Positions 51,583 to 56,910 of a DNA stretch of 56,910 bases are shown here, piece after piece. Position numbers and translations under genes: made by a program. The notes under the pieces are model-generated. The model was not told the DNA's origin and did no database searches. It saw only the letters and a list, made by a program, of their open reading frames with translations. The stretch covers positions 1 through 56,910 of the forward strand of contig JAPVWO010000265.1 in NCBI GenBank assembly GCA_027493375.1. The letters are read 5' to 3'. The first letter of the stretch is position 1. The number at the start of each line of letters is the position of its first letter. The DNA comes from Candidatus Multivorans thiocomprendens. GTDB lineage: Bacteria; Acidobacteriota; Thermoanaerobaculia; Multivoradales; Multivoraceae.

Positions 51583-54382
51583 ATGAGGCTCTCCTGGAAC
51601 GAGATCCGGCCCCGGGCCGCCGAGTTCGCGCGCGACTGGGCGGACGCGGGCTACGAGAAGGGCGAGACGCAGAGCTTCTACAACGCCTTCTTCCGCATCT
51701 TCGGCGTCGAAAGGCGCAGCGTCGCCCGCTACGAGGAGCAGGTCAAGCGGCTGGACGACTCGCAGGGGTTCATCGACTTGTTCTGGCCGGGCGTGCTGCT
51801 GGTCGAGCAGAAGAGCGCCGGCCGACGAGCGGCCCCGGTACCTGCTGCTGTGCGATTTCCGGCACTTCGAGCTTATGGATCTGGACGAAGGAGAAGAGGC
51901 GCGGTTCGCGCTCGCCGAGTTGCCCGACAACGTGGAGAAGTTCGGCTTCATCCTGGGCGTCCAGAAGAGGACCTTCCGCGACGAGGATCCAGTGAACGCA
52001 GAGGCCGCGACGCTGATGGCGGATCTCCACGACCGGCTGGGGGAAGTCGGCTACGGCGGCCGGGAACTGGAGCTGTTGCTGGTCCGGATCGTGTTCTGCC
52101 TGTTCGCCGACGACACGGGCATCTTCGAGCAGCGCGACATGCTTCTCGAGCTGCTGGAGGAGCGGACCTCGCCGGACGGCAGCGACGTGGGCGGCAGGCT
52201 GGCGCACCTCTTCCAGGTCCTGAACACGCCCGAAGCCAGCCGTCAGGCAACCCTGGACGAGGACCTGGCCCGCTTCCCCTACATCAACGGCGACCTGTTT
52301 GCGGAGACTTTGCCGATCGCCGATTTCGACTCAGCGATGCGCAAGGCGCTGCTCGACGCCTGCCGCTTCGACTGGACCGCGATCTCGCCGGCGATCTTCG
52401 GCACATTGTTCCAGTCGGTCATGGAGCCGGCCGAGCAGCGAATCAAGGGAAGCCACTACACCTCCGAGGCGAACGTCCTCAAGGTCATCGAGCCGCTCTT
52501 CCTGGACGACCTGCGGACCGAGTTCGAGCGCCTCAAGGCGGACCGGAGCACCCGGCGCATCCCCAACCTCCACCGATTCCGCCAGCGCCTCGGAGAGATG
52601 CGCTTCCTCGACCCGGCGTGCGGCTGCGGCAACTTCCTCGTCATCGCATACCGCGAGCTGCGCCAACTGGAAATCGAGGTTCTCCGGGAGCTCTTCCCGT
52701 CGCGGCAGCTCGGCCTGCTCGCCGACGCGCTCTCCCTGGTCAACGTGGACCAGTTTCACGGCATCGATCTCGACGAGTTCCCGAAACGGATCACGGAGAT
52801 CGCGCTCTGGATGATGGACCACATCATGAACAACCGCCTCAGCCTGGAGTTCGGCGAGGCCTACGCGCGGATCCCGCTGGAGAGCTCCCCGCGAGTCCTG
52901 TGCGGCGATGCCCTGGAGGTGGACTGGGCCGCCGTCCTGCCGCCGGAAGAGTGCTCCTTCGTGCTCGGCAATCCGCCCTTCGGCGGCGCCAAGTTCCAGA
53001 GCGACGAGCAGCGGGCCCAGGTGCATCGCATCGCGGAGCTCGGCGGGAGCGGCGGCACTCTGGACTTCGTGACCGCGTGGTTCCTCAAGGCCGGCGAGTA
53101 TCTGCGGCGAGGCGTTGAAGCGCAGGCCCCGGCCGACGATTCGGCCGCGGCTTCGCAGGCCCGGCCACTCCGGATCGGCTTCGTCGCGACGAACTCCATC
53201 ACGCAGGGCGAGCAGGTGGCCCAGTTGTGGCCGCTGCTCTTCGACCGGTTTGGCCTGGAGATCGCGTTCGCCCACCGGCCGTTCGCCTGGCATGCCGACA
53301 TACGCGGCATGGCCCATGTCCATGTCGTGATCGTCGGGTTGAACTCGGCGTCCGACGCGCCCAGGGATCGGCGGTTGTTCTCCTATCCCGACGTCAAGGG
53401 GGATGCCCAGGAGAGCCGACACGCGGCGATCTCGCCTTATCTCGTGGACGCGGGCGGACTTGCCGACCCGCATCTCGCGGTGAGCGAGACTGCGCGTCCC
53501 GTCAACGGTTGGCCGCCTCTGCGAAGCGGATCGCAACCCATCGACAACGGGCACTACATCTTCAGCGCCGCCCAGCGCGAGAAATTCCTGGCCTCCGAGC
53601 CGCTCGCCGAGAAGTTCATGCGGCCGTATGTGGGCGGACGCGAGTACGTTCGGGGCGGCAAACGGTGGATCCTGGCGCTCCACGACGCGGAGCCGGAAGA
53701 ACTGGCTCGGATGCCCAGCGTCGTCGACAGAATGCAGCAAGTGAGAGCCTACCGAGCCACGAGAAAGAGGAAGAGCACCTTGGCTCTCGCTCACTATCCT
53801 CGCAGCTACAACGTGAACGCCATCCCGACGGCGCCGTTTCTCGCCGTCCCGGAGGTGAGTTCCGAACGACGCGAGTACGTGCCGATCGGCTGGCTCGAAC
53901 CGCCGACGATCCCGAGCAACAAGCTGCGCTTCGCCGAAGACGCCACGAAGCCTCTGTTCGCCCTCCTGACTTCGGCCATGCACATGGCCTGGCTCCGCCA
54001 GATCGGCGGCCGACTCGAAAGCCGCTACAGCTACGGCATCGGGATCGTCTACAACACCTTCCCGACACCGCCAGCCGAGTCGGCTGCACTCGACGAGAAG
54101 CTCGCGCCCCTAGCCGACGCCGTGCTCGAAGCCCGCGCCGCCCACCCCGGCGCCACGCTGGCCGAACTCTACGACCCGGACCTTATGCCGGACGATCTCC
54201 GCCGCGCCCACTTGGGTGTCGACCGCGCCGTCGACCGTCTCTACCGTCCGCGCCGCTTCGCGTCGGAGCACGAGCGGCTGGAGCACCTGCTCTCCCTCTA
54301 CGAGAAGATGCTCGCCCCCATCTCCGCCGCGGCCCAGCCCAAGCGAAAGCGCCGTCGCCGGAGGACGGTCGCGCGCAGATAG
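51583..54382 (+). pseudogene. MmeI-like restriction-methylase gene split by a frameshifting deletion
   Basis: Type IIL-style enzymes join a nuclease and an adenine methyltransferase. The first frame starts WNEIRPRAAEFARDWADAGY and reaches FIDLFWPGVLLVEQKSAGR, which holds the nuclease Asp and E-x-K. At about 51823-51827 the sequence jumps to ERPRYLLLCDFRHFEL in another frame, which continues to 54382. Relatives have about 17 more residues here, so a small deletion that is not a multiple of three is likely. The second frame has LDPACGCGNFL (motif I, Cys for the usual Ser), GNPPFGGAKF (motif IV as NPPF) and a normal C-terminus. From ATG 51875 the methylase part is 835 aa and could be made alone. 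True decay or assembly error cannot be told apart. Confidence 0.85.
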
Positions 54383-54449
54383 CCGGGGTTAGCGTCCTGG
54401 AGCAGTCGCGTTCAGTCGCCGACGGGAGGCTAAAGCTAGAGTCCGGTTC

Positions 54450-55889
54450 ATGTCCCAGCGGCCCCTTGGCACCGAACCGATTCTCCTCGACAATGCAGTG
54501 CGGTTGCGCCCGGCCACGGCGGTCGACAGTGGCACCTGCGAGCGTGACGTCATCGCGCGGGCGGAGATTCGGCTCCTGCCGAAGCCGAGCCTCGCACTCA
54601 TCGCGGACGACACTCCTTTCCGCCTCGATTCGGCCAAGGAGCCCTGGACCCTGGTTCAACCCAAGACCTCTGGAGAGCTGTTCGACGTCACGCCGCAACC
54701 ATCTCCTTCATCGCCGCCGGAGGACAGACTCAGGCAGTCTTTTGAGATCTTCGAAGCCACCGGCCACGAAACCGTAAATCGGCAGCCGACAGCCGACGCG
54801 AGGGGACCGACACGGTGGAACCTCGTGTTTCTACCCCGACGCGCGCCCATCGTCGTTGAAAGGCGTCGAGAAGCCGCCAGGCGACTTGAACTCGAGATTC
54901 TCAACTTCCCGGTCTTCGGGGGTGACACGATGAAGGCGGTGAGACTCCCTGGCGGATCTTGCCGGGTCGGCCATCTCGCGACCGAAGCGGCACCCTGGAG
55001 GATCGAGTTCACTGAGATGCCTGGGCTAGGCGGCGTCAGGGCGGAGCTGCACGCCAGCCGCGGGTTTGCGCCGACCCACGAGGCGAGAATTGACAGAGCG
55101 GACGGCGGTCCGATCGAGAAAGAGGAAGCTCTGCGACTTTTGGAAGCGCTCGACCGGTTTCTCTCCTTCACGCGAGGAGTCGGATGCGCCACCGCGGTTG
55201 CAAGGGCGTTCTCGGGTGACGACGCCGTCGTCTGGGAACAGTGGGGCTGTCGACGTGTGGCGCCCTGGCGCCCTGAACCAGACTCCTGGTTCGACTTGGA
55301 GCATGGGCGAACGCTTGCCGAGGCCTTCTCCGCCTTCCTTCGCACTTGGGAAACGGGCCACGACAAACGGGCCGCCCTCCGCGAGGCGATCTACTGGTAC
55401 CTCACGGGGCACTGGGAGAACAGCCGAGTGGACGGCGGCCTCATCCTGCTGCAGGCGGCGATGGAGCGCCTTGCACATACCTTCTACCGCCCGAAGCGCT
55501 GGAAGGGAAAGGAGAGTGAGACAAGCGCCCAGTGGCTTCGGATGGCCCTCGAGTACGCTGGAGTCCCCTTGGAAACGCCAGCCAGCTTCGAAGCCCTTAG
55601 CGCGTTCGTCGACGGCTTGAGATGCCCGAAGGGAGAGAAAAGGGACGCCGTGTTTGCGATGACGCGGGCGCGGAACAACGCCATTCATCCCAGGAAGGAA
55701 ACGGAAGTCGCGGGCAGCCTCTACTTCCAAGCCTGGACGCTGACTCGTGGGTTCGTGGAGCTCATGGTACTTAGCGCCATCGGCTACCAAGGCTCCTTCG
55801 CCAATCGCCTGCGGGAGGGAAGGGTGGAACTCGTGCCCTGGGCGCAGACCAAGAAGCTCCAGTCGGAAATCACACACGGCGCCGAGTAG
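54450..55889 (+). CDS. HEPN-like hypothetical protein, 479 aa
   Basis: Two parts are visible. The N-terminal 230 residues are mixed and beta-rich with no known motif. The C-terminal 250 residues are helical and end with MTRARNNAIHPRKE, where R408-N409-x3-H413 fits the HEPN ribonuclease signature. This layout resembles ApeA-like and other large HEPN defence proteins, but relation to them is unproven. It follows the methylase gene by 67 nt, and its TAG overlaps the GTG of the DUF3644 gene by one base. Confidence 0.65.
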   Translation: MSQRPLGTEPILLDNAVRLRPATAVDSGTCERDVIARAEIRLLPKPSLALIADDTPFRLDSAKEPWTLVQPKTSGELFDVTPQPSPSSPPEDRLRQSFEIFEATGHETVNRQPTADARGPTRWNLVFLPRRAPIVVERRREAARRLELEILNFPVFGGDTMKAVRLPGGSCRVGHLATEAAPWRIEFTEMPGLGGVRAELHASRGFAPTHEARIDRADGGPIEKEEALRLLEALDRFLSFTRGVGCATAVARAFSGDDAVVWEQWGCRRVAPWRPEPDSWFDLEHGRTLAEAFSAFLRTWETGHDKRAALREAIYWYLTGHWENSRVDGGLILLQAAMERLAHTFYRPKRWKGKESETSAQWLRMALEYAGVPLETPASFEALSAFVDGLRCPKGEKRDAVFAMTRARNNAIHPRKETEVAGSLYFQAWTLTRGFVELMVLSAIGYQGSFANRLREGRVELVPWAQTKKLQSEITHGAE

Positions 55890-56818
55890 TGGGCCGGCGA
55901 TCCCGAGCAGCGGAGATGGCTCTGTGTGCGGAAGACGCGCTGCTCGCCGCCATCGAGATCTATAACAAGCCTCGAGTCGCCTACCGCGAGCAGACGCTGG
56001 CGCTCCTCCTGGTCAATGCCTGGGAGATCCTCCTGAAGGCGCGTGTCGTTCAGATTCACGGCAACAATCTAGCGGCGATCTACAGGCGGGAGCGAGGGTC
56101 CAAGCGATTCAGAAAAGCCAGATCCGGGAGAATCCTCACGGTCAGCCTTAGAGAGGCAGCCGAGAAGGCTCAGGTGGCCAATGAGGTGCGAAGCAACCTG
56201 GAGGGACTCTGCGAGATCAGGGACGAGGCGGCGCATCTGGGCAACCTGGGGACCGAGTTCAGGGAACAGACGCTGAAACTTGGTTCAGCGGCGGTTCGAA
56301 ACTTCGTTGTAGCTGTTGGCCGATGGTTTGGCCGGCAGGTTGAGGCACCCCACTTCCTTCCGCTTGGCTTCCTCAGTCAAGCGGATCTGGTAAAGCCGGC
56401 CAACGTGCGGCAGAGAGAGCTCCTGGACTATCTGAGGAAGCTGACTTCGGACCAGACACCATCGAACTCCGGGTTCACCGTGAGCTTACGTGTCGACGTT
56501 CTGCTGAACCCGGAGTTCTCCGGCGGTGGCACGATCGGTGTCACGAACAACCCAGCCGCGCCGAAGGTGCACCTGACGGACACGCAAGCTCTCGAGCGGT
56601 ATCCGCTGACGTACGAGGATCTCGTAGAGGAGTGCCGCGCCCTGATTCCGAACCTCAAGCAGAACCAGTCGTTTCACGAGGCGATGAAGACAGTGAAGAG
56701 TGACGCCAACCACGCGCTCGAGAGGCGGTTGAATCCGCAGAAGCCCGGCGGCACCAGGAAGTTCTTCTACGCCAGGACGGCGCCGGGCCGTCTCCGGCAC
56801 CTCCTGCGGGGTCACTGA
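55889..56818 (+). CDS. DUF3644 family protein (HEPN-like), 309 aa
   Basis: DUF3644 is recognised by EMALCAEDALLAAIEIYNKP, AYREQTLALLLVNAWEILLKA and EIRDEAAHLG. In the last, R111-D112-x3-H116 again gives an R-x4-H site. Family members occur in defence islands; their activity is not established. The C-terminal 130 residues contain YPLTYEDLVEECR, seen in DUF3644 tails that may bind nucleic acid. GTG 55889 overlaps the upstream stop (TAGTG); ATG 55916 is an alternative but would cut the domain start. Confidence 0.78.
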   Translation: MGRRSRAAEMALCAEDALLAAIEIYNKPRVAYREQTLALLLVNAWEILLKARVVQIHGNNLAAIYRRERGSKRFRKARSGRILTVSLREAAEKAQVANEVRSNLEGLCEIRDEAAHLGNLGTEFREQTLKLGSAAVRNFVVAVGRWFGRQVEAPHFLPLGFLSQADLVKPANVRQRELLDYLRKLTSDQTPSNSGFTVSLRVDVLLNPEFSGGGTIGVTNNPAAPKVHLTDTQALERYPLTYEDLVEECRALIPNLKQNQSFHEAMKTVKSDANHALERRLNPQKPGGTRKFFYARTAPGRLRHLLRGH

Positions 56819-56910
56819 AGTGGCTGGCGCAGCGCTCGGCGTTGGTCCGTTGGTCCACGTAGTGGCGCCAGCCGACGCCGAGGCCCGCCGGCCTAGTCCC
56901 CGCCCGACCC
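56819..56910. other. Right end of window, no gene seen
   Basis: These 92 nt after the DUF3644 stop contain TGGCTGGCGC and GCGCCAGCC (56821-56874), a pair of near-perfect arms that may form a terminator or repeat. Nothing else is supported. Confidence 0.3.

Noticed and set aside
1..56910. CRISPR arrays
   Set aside because: No run of regularly spaced direct repeats was seen and no cas genes are present.

Overview
The window is GC-rich bacterial chromosome with dense coding on both strands. Lipoprotein-type signal peptides, a TonB-type protein and an outer-membrane style of physiology point to a Gram-negative (diderm) bacterium. The secreted CarboxypepD_reg-like protein, the single-RRM RNA-binding protein and the overall style would fit a marine or sponge-associated Acidobacteriota or a relative. 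This is an inference; there is no rRNA or other phylogenetic anchor, and no tRNA was recognised. 

Region 1 (1-2006) holds the tail of an unknown gene, a lipoprotein and aroE. Region 2 (about 2.1-18.3 kb) looks like an integrative mobilizable element. It has a P4-type tyrosine integrase next to aroE, a NYN-domain protein, and a ColE1-like mobilization operon: mobC broken by an in-frame amber codon, a relaxase, and mobB and mobD nested inside the relaxase gene in another frame. The cargo is a TcmP/DUF5131 pair, a PIN protein, and a tight operon of MmeI-like methyltransferase, DinJ/YafQ-type antitoxin and toxin, DEAD/DEAH helicase and GIY-YIG nuclease. It ends with a two-gene membrane-protein/HEPN-like module. 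No conjugation pore genes are present, as expected for an element that borrows another's secretion system. 

Region 3 (18.4-49.99 kb) is host chromosome. It has a ribose-type sugar ABC importer, a double-ABC peptide-transport ATPase with a YfcC-type carrier, myo-inositol oxygenase, a PrdB/GrdB-like protein whose gene contains an in-frame UGA followed at once by a SECIS-like hairpin (a probable selenoprotein), MsrB with a carboxylesterase, an RRM protein, a DEAD-box RNA helicase, a MutS-like ATPase, DUF2461, glpF-glpK, an enoyl-CoA hydratase, polyphosphate kinase, a SpoIIE-type phosphatase, TrmJ, a DUF3516 helicase, endonuclease III, a TIGR01777 epimerase and a TonB-type protein. 

Region 4 (49.99-56.9 kb) is a second accessory block. 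A 171-bp structured inverted repeat and an array of 12-nt operator-like sites precede a Fic gene. Then come an MmeI-like restriction-methylase gene split by a frameshifting deletion just after its nuclease motif, a HEPN-like protein and a DUF3644 protein. Together, regions 2 and 4 read as mobile defence and genome-conflict cargo in an otherwise metabolic stretch. Several cargo genes carry small lesions (amber codon, GTA start, frameshift), which may be real decay or assembly error.
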